NCBI RefSeq assembly: GCF_001682865.1
Contig: NZ_MAQX01000011.1
Span: 712,987-776,986, forward strand
Source of the DNA: Bacillus sp. FJAT-26390
Lineage (GTDB): Bacteria; Bacillota; Bacilli; Paenibacillales; Paenibacillaceae
Length of the DNA: 64,000 nt
Reading direction: 5' to 3'
The notes under the pieces were generated by a model. The model did no database searches, had not been told where the DNA came from, and worked only from the letters and a program-made list of their open reading frames with translations. Of this stretch, positions 43,701 to 51,194 are shown piece after piece. Position 1 is the stretch's first letter; every line of letters begins with the position of its first letter. The translations under genes and the position numbers were made by a program.

Positions 43701-44523
43701 TTTCAGTCGTGATTTTAATCGGTACAGAATCGCCTACCCACGCATCTGCCGGACTAACTATGGTTTTAATTAGAAGATCTGGCTGCTTTTTAATGACTAA
43801 AGGGTCCAATGGCGGGATCTCAAACATCTCGTACCACCAAGATCCGTCCGGCTGCCAGATATTCCACATTTGAACCACGCCGGGAGTAAATTTTGTGGGC
43901 ACTTGTTGAAAAATGACATAGGGTTTTAGTGAATCTCCTGTCCATCCTTTCCCTGTCCGTTTATTATAGCTTTGAATGAACGTCTCTGATTCATGATAGG
44001 GGTCGATCATTGATTCTAACCATGTTTTTGCAGTAGGATGACCAGTAATTTCAGGTGTTTGTGTTATTCGCTTACTGGCACCTATTGGTTCATCCCATGG
44101 GTTTTTAACCCAGTTTTTAGCCACATGTAAAGTTGCTCTGGAATCACTGCGAAACTTCCAGTTGCGATAAACAACGCCATTAAGATCGTAACCAAGGTAT
44201 CTCCACTGACCTTGATCAAATTGATTTCCGGAGACATCGGCAGGCGTTCCATATACGACAGCATTTTTCCCAAGACCACATTTATTGGATAAATAGTTCC
44301 CATTTAATTTGAGCGTTCCTTTTCCGGCAGAGATGGAAGTAGGGATATCGTTCTGCTCAATAATTGCTTGCGAATTTGCTTCGTATGTTGCAGGTAAGAG
44401 ACAATCAACTGCACCGGCTGCACTTACAAAATTATAAGGAATAGAAGAATTTATAAATAGAACAATAAGTAGAGAAATAAATAAACTTCTCTTAGTCAAT
44501 ATATGCAATTCCTCACTCTCCAT
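37768..44523 (-). CDS. Giant exported multidomain protein (CARDB, PKD, propeller, lamin-G-like, Ig-like)
   Basis: 2251 residues, unusually long. An N-terminal hydrophobic signal (about residues 12-36) leads to a secreted region of unknown fold, a CARDB-like domain (PDLLIKTIVSPADAWVGDSVPIKI onwards), PKD-like domains, a TPKPS proline-threonine linker near residue 470, further Ig/FN3-like units, a long beta-propeller-like stretch (residues about 830-1350), a concanavalin-like beta-sandwich (VIGAAIRIQDEKNLYAVEWSQD), and more Ig/PKD-like domains to the end. No catalytic residues stand out. It has no SLH or LPXTG anchor of its own; the next gene is an SLH protein. Start ATG 44523 is uncertain because no ribosome site precedes it; TTG 44499 is possible. 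A cell-surface binding or adhesion role is inferred. Confidence 0.75.
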   Translation of the reverse strand: MESEELHILTKRSLFISLLIVLFINSSIPYNFVSAAGAVDCLLPATYEANSQAIIEQNDIPTSISAGKGTLKLNGNYLSNKCGLGKNAVVYGTPADVSGNQFDQGQWRYLGYDLNGVVYRNWKFRSDSRATLHVAKNWVKNPWDEPIGASKRITQTPEITGHPTAKTWLESMIDPYHESETFIQSYNKRTGKGWTGDSLKPYVIFQQVPTKFTPGVVQMWNIWQPDGSWWYEMFEIPPLDPLVIKKQPDLLIKTIVSPADAWVGDSVPIKITTENKGTESSGPFTVGIVGTNIKSEIIPNIPPGQIKTVTVNVSSTTSGIKSFAAKTDFGEAVAESNEKNNTKDFKIAFNKKNEPTTPIAIISHLEGDHRTEPEITIKPNVDPKLNDKLSYSPGKEPITLYEWKYKTPNGNTINKKPTTKDISILGEYLVELRVTNSKNKISDWAKLIVNVTSTQPTPKPSTTPTPSIDPEATPKPSPKRPIKVDIAFKPISIFTGEQARLENNTINWVSYTWTFSSNLAPLIPNASDFEHGPMTFNEPGSYSATLTAADEHGFSETKTTYLSVNDPKPTAIISGVTRWIQGRPFPSLHHLNNSYTPLASRGITMDWSRSERRFKKEEESTYKNGWPTAAPMVLGNYMLEGKVYDSFGRMSEWAIQPLEIVPDEPPAVEITAPDEGVRNNEVMLYIDASSPDGDDITSLRIEERYDSNGDGQFDEAWKVIYEGPNKFTQTIKYTSVGKRQYRATAKENFGSSAVSNWDETNIINIAPVTNFNVFGTIQQPDQGEDSGPPITSYTPESILRSWTLKKPYVGGNEGKAGWKVSGSSLTTRNAVWADFGGHYNLAKNLRKLPAWEGTVGKIYAGYKTQVLDKTGFYYEYDSGSVYEGEWRFLVRDARTGAIEGDYKHPGKIFGAGSGTTFSNAALSDLYTGDVNTAYFVTSSRSGVRGAGLRLYNITTGELLQDYPNVTSVPPTGWNSSVSPGSDIQHVLFSDDKNFMYVTSRYSNGENTFSTRYSLYLTKYSVHQKTSLWTVLLGQQDDYSTHFQSQPLATDKYGNIHVTYFYRGIFQYEKDYKSAYKVFNANGYQINAHGLYLGVYSGVVASPDKSKVHAATTRFVSGRYGFSKDVGLISYNADTNGFNHVEVEGNIIEEIQFPSYFYTMPAVNKYDMVQIYNGAIVTPGGSIERYHPSSVIKSVDRILAQHNTLPNYAIENVYDTTGYYAYNNNQFVSPQIIAQPSGDFYTLMRGSKWKYRWKPAGQGTTASATPVSYERYMAVMAPNQSDLLLDGKGQTEWIYGYNGMADQLLGKEYVNSTNAAPDGSLFLNTNDYYRLGAFGNSEYKNMVVPLVGESAGDLPRLLDDNTVEVESETWGGLLFDPTSVMRNQVLEFNVSVNSMSNNKVIGAAIRIQDEKNLYAVEWSQDTLILYRVVNGTKTELARTYLARHVGIPAAFKIEAIGKELRIIVNQIKRLEVSDGTYAAGTAGLLSLGQQMAAFSQVKRTNYGNSYPQNTYEAVLVNDPISYEKLFQDIESDAMGTEEWSYSHNPSFFENAEGLSIHNGKTYPATINALERAGLYEITFRSQDNPGLASYRKWSQPVKKIIYAHRRPVAQPDVRFTGKVFAEGESLDYETYDTSYDPDIARILSDKVFRTRWSDESKWTTGKREYYNRPGVELIVQEQVRDIHGAWSYWAQTIVFKAGIPPVNQTKPVMTISYPTGTTAAAPTVLIKEPKITWSYYDAEGDPQESYRLIMTYADNNETALFVELEGSALHYQMLADTITPGRVVKVQGQAYSAGVWSNLSNIRYFVLDLPPATYLLSYSGVDGNNPIFSNSNRPQLRTFVVDPENHPIAAVDYEVFRASNGVAVVDTNAATAALSYIPNALAEGLHYWRARSNDSFMWGPYSSNGFFFVDTLKPADVNEQLNIEPTAVTVSFNAFRDADPSSGHAARMFYLQRVNPDGSIANIDLNNDGTKEYSIPLALDRQSYRVTGLVAGERYRVTVLDYDVAGNEGHYAYIYFVTNRPPTGDFDWSPKPVYEGDMVSFSSNVADPDGNTLSMVYELTSPLGVRSSFSYSVNGPAYQARGPSLKLTTVGAWSMKLTVSDGIADPVSVTKLVQVLPLHVTALVKHTDLWDKRRIDYNVDKSGNPESPRGYKIFWAGERFVLEADTTLTGTATKAERVEVKMLSYFARLDKNNAAQTSWSGELWEHAFVDFEQGKLQFVFKAYYSNGTIKEDTAEVSIDGNMLNTVGVHRVQ

Positions 44524-44574
44524 TTTTCTTATTAACTGCTATTTTTAAAGAAACTTCATTTTGTGGAGTAATGA

Positions 44575-45558
44575 TTACAACCCAATACGAATGATAACTC
44601 TCTTACCGGTAGTAGCCTTATATGACTCAAATACACGTCCGTCATATTTTAATCTAATATCCGCATTAGTGTCTGAATTTGCTGCTTTATTAACTTTTAT
44701 ATAAGTTGCATAAGCTTTTTCAAATGATTTTGGAAAGTAATTTTCAAGTAAATCCTTTACCATCAATTGGTTGTCTGATGTGGGGTCAGCAATATTAATT
44801 ACAGTCATTTTTATTCTAGTGTTATACTCAACAATAAGTGTGTTATCCAAGAAATTATCTGATCCTTTAGAGTTGATAAATACAATTCCTTCGTCACCAA
44901 AAGTTGTTGTACCCTTGAAATTTGGTAAAGATTTAATCAAAGTATTCATCTCTTCTTTGGTTTTAGGATAAGATACTGGTTTAGGAGGGTTCTTCGCAGT
45001 CAACATATTCAAAACCATCACCACAGCCTCCGCACGAGTCGCATTTTTCTCCCCGCCCATCGTTCCATCCGGATAACCCTTCATCATTTCCAGCTTCTTA
45101 GCTACCGCCAAATAACCCGACTTTACGCCCTCTGCATCCTTGCCAAGCGCACGAATCGTCATGCGGGCGATCTCCTCACGCGTAATCGGAAGATTAGGCT
45201 CAAAGCTATTTTCCTTGTAATCGCCAACCTTAATAATCGACTGCTTCAAGCCAGTGGCGATGTAGGAACGAAACCAACCATGATCATCAACAAATGGCGT
45301 GTCCGTATCTTCTGTTTTTATTTTCAAAGCGGCTACAAGCGACTTTAAAAATTCTGCCCGCGTTATGTTTGCATTTGGTTTAAAGGTTTTGGCGTCGTAG
45401 CCATTGATCCATCCCTGCGCTACTGCTTTATCAATCTCTTTTTTCGCCCAATGCGTGCTCGTGTCCGTAAAAGCTGCCGCTGCTCCAGCTGCCTGCGCAC
45501 TCAACAGCATTACCGTAAATAGGGTTACCGCTAATATTACTCGTCCTATTTTTTGCAT
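44575..45558 (-). CDS. SLH-domain protein with AT-rich C-terminal domain of unknown function
   Basis: 327 residues. Signal peptide (residues 1-31) and three SLH modules (about 30-190, repeated FTDTSTHWAKKEIDKAV, FVDDHGWFRSYIATG, GYLAVAKKLEMMKGYPDGTMGG) that bind pyruvylated secondary cell-wall polymer. The last 130 residues are AT-rich and of unknown fold. The ATG 45558 has GGAG nine bases upstream. It precedes the giant gene (44523) by 51 bases on the same strand, so the two are probably one operon; the SLH protein may dock the larger one to the wall. Confidence 0.85.
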   Translation of the reverse strand: MQKIGRVILAVTLFTVMLLSAQAAGAAAAFTDTSTHWAKKEIDKAVAQGWINGYDAKTFKPNANITRAEFLKSLVAALKIKTEDTDTPFVDDHGWFRSYIATGLKQSIIKVGDYKENSFEPNLPITREEIARMTIRALGKDAEGVKSGYLAVAKKLEMMKGYPDGTMGGEKNATRAEAVVMVLNMLTAKNPPKPVSYPKTKEEMNTLIKSLPNFKGTTTFGDEGIVFINSKGSDNFLDNTLIVEYNTRIKMTVINIADPTSDNQLMVKDLLENYFPKSFEKAYATYIKVNKAANSDTNADIRLKYDGRVFESYKATTGKRVIIRIGL

Positions 45559-45864
45559 ATTCAACCACTCCCGTTTTATAATAGTCCATCTTTAAAATAC
45601 ACATTTTTTTACAGTTACATATACTATTTCTTGCTTTCTATGCTTCTTTCCTTTTTTACCCTCCATTTCTCAAACACCATTTGCCATTTTGCGACAAAAT
45701 GACGACTCCCCCTTCAAAAGCTACTCTTCCAAATGGCCTCCCGAACAACAAAAAAAAGCACGCCTCTCCCTCAACCAAGGGTAAAAGCGTGCTTCGCTTA
45801 ACGTCATATTCATTTAAATAGATGTTACTTCACATGACAGAATCTGTCAATATCCTCCAACAAA
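45559..45864. other. Gene-free stretch between SLH gene and MFS gene
   Basis: About 300 bases without a gene. It holds an inverted repeat CATTTTG/CAAAATG (45685-45701, spacer CGA) 127-143 bases upstream of the SLH start, and the terminator of the MFS gene at 45750-45794. I see no other RNA or coding signal. Confidence 0.55.
45750..45794 (-). terminator. Terminator after the MFS gene
   Basis: AGCACGC (45757-45763) pairs with GCGTGCT (45787-45793) with additional pairs within; on the minus strand a run of T residues follows. It ends the MFS/DUF2087 transcript. Confidence 0.85.
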
Positions 45865-47121
45865 CTAAGTGCTCGATTGAGCGACAAGCGGTTTATGCTT
45901 GAATAGCGGAATAAGGAGCAGCATCCCTAAAAACATAATCGACCCTGCAACGACATAGATGCCGACCAATGGGAATACCAGCTTGAGCTGTCCGGCAACG
46001 AGCGTCATAATAACCATCATTCCCATAAACATCGGCGTAAGAACACCGTTTACTCGTCCCGTGTAGGATTCCTCCGACCACTGCAAAATCATCGTACTAA
46101 TGCCGATTTGAATCATCGGGAAACCTAGCCCGCTAATAAATTGCAGTACTAGCGTAATAGGAACGCTTGTCGATAAACCTGTGCCGATCATGCATACTGA
46201 GCTAATCAGCAAGCCAAGCGCAAGCAGCTTTTGCGGCGGAACCTTCTTGGCTACGACCATAACTGCGCCACCGCCAACAAGCATCGCTACCCCGTTGACC
46301 ATCAGCATATATTGCAAAAATTCTTTTGGCTGACCCAGCCGCTCAAGAACGATGAACAAACCAAGCGTCTGGGCAATGCCGACCGCCGTACCTGCCAGCG
46401 CGAACGTTCCACCCAGCGCTTTCAATACTGGACTGCGCCATACATAGCCGAATCCATCCTTAAGCTCCTGCCAAAATTGTCGTTTTGCAACCTTTTCCGT
46501 TTGCTCCACCTCACGGTCGCGAGGGATGCGGAACAAGACGACCGCCGACAATAGAAAAGCTACGCCCATAACGCCGATCGAAACCTCAATGCCGAATTTT
46601 TGATACGACATTACGCCGAGCGAAGGCCCAAGCACCATAAAGATGGCGATAAGCGATTGAAACATCGCCATGGCAGATTGAAGCTGCTCCGCCGGAATAT
46701 GCTGCTTAAACAGCTTCATCGCCGACGGCTGCGAGAACTGTGATAATATCGCGGATACGAACGTGGCAAAATAGACCATATGCCATGATCCATATAACAG
46801 CGTAATCAACACGATAAACACGGATAATGCCGATAAGAAGTCACACCAAATCATCGTGAGACGCGGCTTCCACCGATCCGCAAACGTACCGCCGATGAAC
46901 GAAAATACGAAAATCGGCAAAAATTCCACAAACCCCATTAAGCTAATTGCAAACGGATCTTCGTTCGTCTTATCTGTCACATACATCAAAATCGCAAAAT
47001 TACGAACCCAAATCCCGATTTGCAGCAATACGTTCGACAGCAAAATCGTTTGAAAAAACTTGTTGCGAAGCAAACTATCTCCTGCTCCTGTTACTCCCTT
47101 AGCAGACATTTTTACCAACAC
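45865..47121 (-). CDS. MFS transporter, macrolide-efflux-like
   Basis: 418 residues, about twelve membrane helices. The loop GGTFADRWKPRLTMIWCDF between helices 2 and 3 is the MFS signature, and the layout (LFKQHIPAEQLQSAMAMFQS, VNGVLTPMFMG) is that of MefA-type exporters. Either TTG 47121 or ATG 47109 is possible: GGGAGAG lies four bases before the TTG and sixteen before the ATG. It is 23 bases downstream of the DUF2087 fusion gene and co-transcribed. Substrate unknown. Confidence 0.88.
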   Translation of the reverse strand: MLVKMSAKGVTGAGDSLLRNKFFQTILLSNVLLQIGIWVRNFAILMYVTDKTNEDPFAISLMGFVEFLPIFVFSFIGGTFADRWKPRLTMIWCDFLSALSVFIVLITLLYGSWHMVYFATFVSAILSQFSQPSAMKLFKQHIPAEQLQSAMAMFQSLIAIFMVLGPSLGVMSYQKFGIEVSIGVMGVAFLLSAVVLFRIPRDREVEQTEKVAKRQFWQELKDGFGYVWRSPVLKALGGTFALAGTAVGIAQTLGLFIVLERLGQPKEFLQYMLMVNGVAMLVGGGAVMVVAKKVPPQKLLALGLLISSVCMIGTGLSTSVPITLVLQFISGLGFPMIQIGISTMILQWSEESYTGRVNGVLTPMFMGMMVIMTLVAGQLKLVFPLVGIYVVAGSIMFLGMLLLIPLFKHKPLVAQSST

Positions 47122-47144
47122 TCTCCCTCATCCTAAATGTTGCT

Positions 47145-48497
47145 TCAGTCGTTTCCCTTGTCGGCAGGGCCATGATAGCCTTTTTCACCGTAGGGCTGAA
47201 GCTTCTCTACCCACTGTTCCTTTAACTCTCCCACTTCCCGATTATATTGGCGAACCAAATCAACGGGCTGACGGCCTTCTGGGTCCAAAACGTCTTTATA
47301 ATCATAACGAATCTTTTGCTCAAGTTTAACGGTCTCTAGTATGAGAAATGAGAAATTTTCGCCGCCAAATTGCTTCCATTCCTTCTGCAGCTCCCGATTC
47401 GAATGTGTATCCATATTAAGAACAAACTGCTCTTTGCCCCATAGCGCATCTAAATTTGTTGAACCTCCTACAAATATTTTGCCATTGGCATTATTTTTAA
47501 TTTGGTACACACCCATCGAACGTTCGCGCTCCTGATACTCCGCCGTCAACTGTTTGCGTTTTTCCTTATCCATTTTCTCTCCATCCCCTCTATTATCCTC
47601 TTGACCTTGCCCATCCTTTATTGCTTTTTTCTTGCCAGCTTTTCCTTGCTTGCCTTTCGGGTCATTTTTCGGTGCCGCCTGCTCCTGCGTCTCCTGCCTT
47701 TCTGCCTCTTGCCGTTCGCCCCTGCCCACGCCTTTGACCCAATACGCACGGCCGTCGTCTTTGCGGTCCAAATATCCATATTCAATTAAATAGCGACGAA
47801 GCGTCACGAAATCCTCTTCCCAGAAGAGGCTGAGCCGCGCATTGACTTCCTTCTCCGTATAACGGACACCGTTTTCGAAATACGAAGCAATATGGCGCAG
47901 TACAGCGACTTTTCGCTTCTCCTTGCGCGGGAATGAGGCAAGCGGCCCTTCAGGTCCCTTCGGAAAATATTGCTTCAATAGCTCCGCGTATTCCTCTTCA
48001 GTAATCGCATACCGCTCATCTACCTGCTTGGCCGTACGATGGATCGGCACGAAGCGCGGCGCCGCGACTGTGCCTTCGTCCATCATTTCCATAATGGCAA
48101 GCAGCAGCTTAGCCTGCTTCGCTTTCTCCTTCAGCACAAACCGATGATTCCGAATGGTCGAGGCACTGCCCGCGCCCGTACGGCTCAGCATCTCCGCGTC
48201 GGACAAATGGTCGGCAAACCCGCGGATGAGCTCTTTTTGCAAATCGGTCAAACCTGTCTGCTTCTTGTCTAGCTCAAGCAAATAATCAAGCATGGAGCCA
48301 TGCTCCTGCTTCACATGAAACGATGCATACTTGCGTGCTTCATACCAGCGCCCAGCTTGCGCCTCATGAAATATTTCTCCATCCTCAAACCGTTCGCCGC
48401 ATATGAGGCAATAATAAAATCCTTCCGCTTCCTCGTATACATATCCTTGCTTCAGCTCTTCGACAGACGATGACCAAAACCGTTCTTCTTGATCCAT
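47145..48497 (-). CDS. Zn-finger / HTH / DUF2087 / GIY-YIG-like fusion protein
   Basis: 450 residues in a modular layout. Residues 1-70 contain a CxxC (Cys30, Cys33) with His61 and His66, spaced as a zinc finger. Residues 80-140 carry an HTH-like segment (LTDLQKELIRGFADHLSDAEM). Residues 165-256 match DUF2087, a transcription-factor-associated domain. A 65-residue Lys/Gly/Gln linker follows, then a GIY-YIG-like domain (GVYQIKNN at 329, FVGG at 342). An internal ATG (47573) with GGAG upstream sits at the domain border. It heads a transcript with the MFS gene. Nuclease activity is unproven. Confidence 0.8.
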   Translation of the reverse strand: MDQEERFWSSSVEELKQGYVYEEAEGFYYCLICGERFEDGEIFHEAQAGRWYEARKYASFHVKQEHGSMLDYLLELDKKQTGLTDLQKELIRGFADHLSDAEMLSRTGAGSASTIRNHRFVLKEKAKQAKLLLAIMEMMDEGTVAAPRFVPIHRTAKQVDERYAITEEEYAELLKQYFPKGPEGPLASFPRKEKRKVAVLRHIASYFENGVRYTEKEVNARLSLFWEEDFVTLRRYLIEYGYLDRKDDGRAYWVKGVGRGERQEAERQETQEQAAPKNDPKGKQGKAGKKKAIKDGQGQEDNRGDGEKMDKEKRKQLTAEYQERERSMGVYQIKNNANGKIFVGGSTNLDALWGKEQFVLNMDTHSNRELQKEWKQFGGENFSFLILETVKLEQKIRYDYKDVLDPEGRQPVDLVRQYNREVGELKEQWVEKLQPYGEKGYHGPADKGND

Positions 48498-48585
48498 TTA
48501 TACAAACACCTCTCATGTTCGTTTGCTTATTTTATAGACATTATATAATTATGTTTGGTTTTTATCAATGGATTATCTGAAAAAC

Positions 48586-48620
48586 AAAAAAACTGCCCTA
48601 AGGATCACTCCTTAAAGCAG
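48586..48620 (-). terminator. Terminator after the fosmidomycin-resistance-like gene
   Basis: CTGC plus TAAGGA pairs with TCCTTA plus GCAG across a TCAC loop (48593-48620), followed on the minus strand by a T run. It is just downstream of the MFS gene ending at 48647. Confidence 0.82.
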
Positions 48621-48646
48621 CTATTAACCTTTTTAAATCATCACGA

Positions 48647-49873
48647 TCAAGCTTCTTTCCTGTCCTTTGGCAGCAAGAGCGCCAGCAGCCCCATCAGAGG
48701 CAATACGCTGCATGCGATCATGACAAAGCTGAGCGAGCGCGCATCCGCCAAATAACCGAGAACGACCGCGCCAAGTCCTCCCATGCCGAACGCAAGTCCG
48801 GTAATAAGCCCCGAAGCCGTCCCCACCTTGCTAGGCATTAACTCTTGGGCGTAAACGACGCTGACCGAAAAGCCGGATTGCAAAACAAAGCCCAGCACGA
48901 CGATTAACGGGTAAACCCAAGCTAACGGCAAGTGCGGCAGGAGCAGGGCGAACGGTGCGGCGCCGAGAATCGAGATCAGCATCATTTTTTTGCGTCCGAT
49001 CCGGTCCGCCAATATGCCGCCGAGGAACGTCCCAGCTACACCGGCAGCCAGAAATAAAAACAAGGGGATTTGTGCTTGTTTAATCGTTAAGCCATACGTT
49101 TCAACGACATAAAACTGATAAAAATTTCCGATTGCGGCAGCATACCAGGAACGGGCGAATACGATCGCAAATAAAATGGCAAGCGCATAAGCGACGACCT
49201 TCGGCGCAAGCGCCGGCTTTACGTTTCCCGCGGCCTTTCGCTGCTGCATTTTCCCATCATGCACGGCTAGCTGTTTCTTATACCAAGGCACAACCTTCAT
49301 CAATATAATAATGGCCGTTGCAGCAAGCAAAGTTCCCCATATCGCACCCTTCTGTCCAAAAGGCAAAAAGATCAGCATCGTCATGAGCGGTCCGAGCATT
49401 TGGCCGAAGTTTCCGCCCACCTGATAGATCGACTGGGAGAATGCACGGCGACTCCCTGCAGCTAAATGAACGACGCGCGAGCCTTCGGGATGGAACACAG
49501 CCGAGCCAAGCCCAACGAACACAACCGCAAGCAGCACCAAGTAGAAATTAGGGGCAAAAGCCAAACCGATCATTCCGGCCATACTCGCGAGCATCCCGAC
49601 CGGAAGCATCCATGGCGCTGGCCTCTTATCCGAAATCAAGCCGACTACGGGCTGCATGACTGACGATGTCATATTAAGCGTAAAAGCGATCCAGCCAATC
49701 TGTGCAAGGCTAAGCCCAAGCGATTGCTCTAGAACGGGGAACAAAGCCGACACGACCGACTGCATCATGTCATTCATGAGATGCACGGAGCTAATGCATA
49801 TTAAGATAGCGTAAACGGTAGCTGATTTTATTGCCGAATTCGTTGTGACTTTACTCGCAAGCGGCGCTGACAT
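48647..49873 (-). CDS. MFS transporter, fosmidomycin-resistance (Fsr) type
   Basis: 408 residues, twelve predicted helices. The signature GLISDKRPAPWMLPVG and VFHPEGSRVVHLAAGSRRAFSQSIYQVGGNFGQ match the Fsr subfamily, which exports fosmidomycin in E. coli; other members move unrelated drugs. ATG 49873 is the start; the ribosome site (AGGCAGG) is rather far. It stands alone between a terminator and the lactonase gene. Confidence 0.9.
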   Translation of the reverse strand: MSAPLASKVTTNSAIKSATVYAILICISSVHLMNDMMQSVVSALFPVLEQSLGLSLAQIGWIAFTLNMTSSVMQPVVGLISDKRPAPWMLPVGMLASMAGMIGLAFAPNFYLVLLAVVFVGLGSAVFHPEGSRVVHLAAGSRRAFSQSIYQVGGNFGQMLGPLMTMLIFLPFGQKGAIWGTLLAATAIIILMKVVPWYKKQLAVHDGKMQQRKAAGNVKPALAPKVVAYALAILFAIVFARSWYAAAIGNFYQFYVVETYGLTIKQAQIPLFLFLAAGVAGTFLGGILADRIGRKKMMLISILGAAPFALLLPHLPLAWVYPLIVVLGFVLQSGFSVSVVYAQELMPSKVGTASGLITGLAFGMGGLGAVVLGYLADARSLSFVMIACSVLPLMGLLALLLPKDRKEA

Positions 49874-49928
49874 AATAAATAGGACCTGCCTTTCTTAACG
49901 AAAACCTACATTTTCGTTGCCCTCTCAC

Positions 49929-51029
49929 TTATGATTTGGCGAATTTAATACATACGGGACTTGTTAATTGGAGCGACGCATCCGTTTTCGACAACAGACC
50001 GCTCTCCTCATCTACCGTAAATACGGCAATATTGCCCGTCTTCTGATGGGCGACAAGCAGATGGCCGCCATCCGGCGAAATGGCAAAATTACGCGGCGAA
50101 TCTCCTCCGCAGTCTATATGCTGGATCAGCGACAGCTCACCATTTTGTTGATCAACCGCAAATACGGCGATGCTGTTATGTCCACGGTTAGTGCTGTACA
50201 AATATCGGCCCGACACGCCCAGATGAATGTCTGCCGCATCGTTGTATCCGTCATAATCAGCTGGCAGCGCGGAAATACTCTGACCTGCGGTCAATACGCC
50301 TTGCTCCGCATCTACCTTCAACACAGTAATGGTTGAATCCAGCTCATTCATGACGTAACCCGCCCGCAATTCCGGATGGAAAATCAAATGGCGCGGTCCT
50401 GCGCCGCGATGCACCTTGCTGATTCCATGAGGCGCAAGCGTGCCCTGGCCAGCGTCAAAACGATAAGTAACGACCGCATCGATCCCTAAATCAACTGCAC
50501 ATACGAAAGGGGAATGATCCAGCGGCACGATACAGTGCGCATGTGGAGCATCCTGTCTCGCTGCGTTAGGACCAAGCTCGCCGGTATGCTGCTGTACGGA
50601 GGAGGCCGTCGCAAGCTCGCCATTTGCCGCGATCGGCAATAGAGCAACGTTCCCTCCCGTATAATTAGCAGCGAACAACACTTTCCCTTCCTCATCCGTG
50701 CTAATGTAGCAAGGGTGTGCGCCATGCGTTAGAAAGCGATTGCCCGTAATGCTAAGCTGACCCGTCGATTCATCGATCTCAAATGACGCGACCGAGCCTC
50801 CGCTCTCGCCTCCCGTTGCTTCCGTCTCGCTTGCCGCGTACAAACGGCCTCCACTCGGATGAAGCGTTAAGTACGAAGCATTCTCCAGCCCGCTTACACG
50901 CTGAATAACGTCCAGCTCGCCTGTCTTGCTATTGAACGTGCATACATGGATGGTTGGCTCTTCAGCGGTTCCATATGACCCTATGTATAGGGTTCCGCTT
51001 GATGTCGGTTGTCCATTTTGGTTAGTCAT
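49929..51029 (-). CDS. Lactonase, 6-phosphogluconolactonase (YkgB/Pgl-type seven-bladed propeller)
   Basis: 366 residues. The beta-propeller repeats ASYLTLHPSGGRLYAASE, HPCYISTDEEGKVLFAANYTGG and GDSPRNFAISPDGGHLLVAHQ are the lactonase family pattern, with an Asp/His/Arg centre (HAHCIVPLD, GAGPRHLIFHPE). It probably hydrolyses 6-phosphogluconolactone in the oxidative pentose phosphate pathway. ATG 51029 is chosen; GTG 51035 is also possible. It is divergent from the LytTR gene. Confidence 0.88.
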   Translation of the reverse strand: MTNQNGQPTSSGTLYIGSYGTAEEPTIHVCTFNSKTGELDVIQRVSGLENASYLTLHPSGGRLYAASETEATGGESGGSVASFEIDESTGQLSITGNRFLTHGAHPCYISTDEEGKVLFAANYTGGNVALLPIAANGELATASSVQQHTGELGPNAARQDAPHAHCIVPLDHSPFVCAVDLGIDAVVTYRFDAGQGTLAPHGISKVHRGAGPRHLIFHPELRAGYVMNELDSTITVLKVDAEQGVLTAGQSISALPADYDGYNDAADIHLGVSGRYLYSTNRGHNSIAVFAVDQQNGELSLIQHIDCGGDSPRNFAISPDGGHLLVAHQKTGNIAVFTVDEESGLLSKTDASLQLTSPVCIKFAKS

Positions 51030-51116
51030 TTGCACTCAACCTCTCTGTCTTTTTGGCATTACAGTGACCATAGCACATGCCGCTCCAGCAAACAATGTCT
51101 TTTTTTTATAAAAGAC

Positions 51117-51146
51117 TTCACAAAACTTATTGTAACATGTTACAAT
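51117..51146 (+). promoter_or_regulatory. SigA-like promoter of the LytTR gene
   Basis: TTCACA (51117-51122), an 18-base spacer and TACAAT (51141-51146), five of six consensus bases at -10. The palindrome TTGTAACATGTTACAA (51130-51145) covers the spacer and -10 box. Confidence 0.6.
51130..51145. promoter_or_regulatory. 16-base palindrome over the LytTR gene promoter
   Basis: TTGTAACATGTTACAA is a perfect inverted repeat placed over the spacer and -10 box of the gene starting at 51195. It can bind a dimeric repressor, perhaps the LytTR protein itself, though LytTR sites are usually two direct or imperfect repeats. Confidence 0.6.
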
Positions 51147-51159
51147 GTAAGCGCTAACA
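51145..51159 (+). promoter_or_regulatory. cre box (CcpA-type), perfect match
   Basis: ATGTAAGCGCTAACA matches every position of WTGNAANCGNWNNCW. It overlaps the end of the -10 box and start of the transcript, where CcpA represses. It implies glucose repression of the LytTR gene and, for lack of space, perhaps of the divergent lactonase. Confidence 0.75.
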
Positions 51160-51194
51160 ATCAGTGGTTCACATTTCTAAAGGGGGAAATTGAG

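Noticed and set aside
37768..44523. Phage tail or host-specificity protein
   Set aside because: No phage genes surround it. The domains (CARDB, PKD-like, beta-sandwich) are those of secreted bacterial surface proteins.
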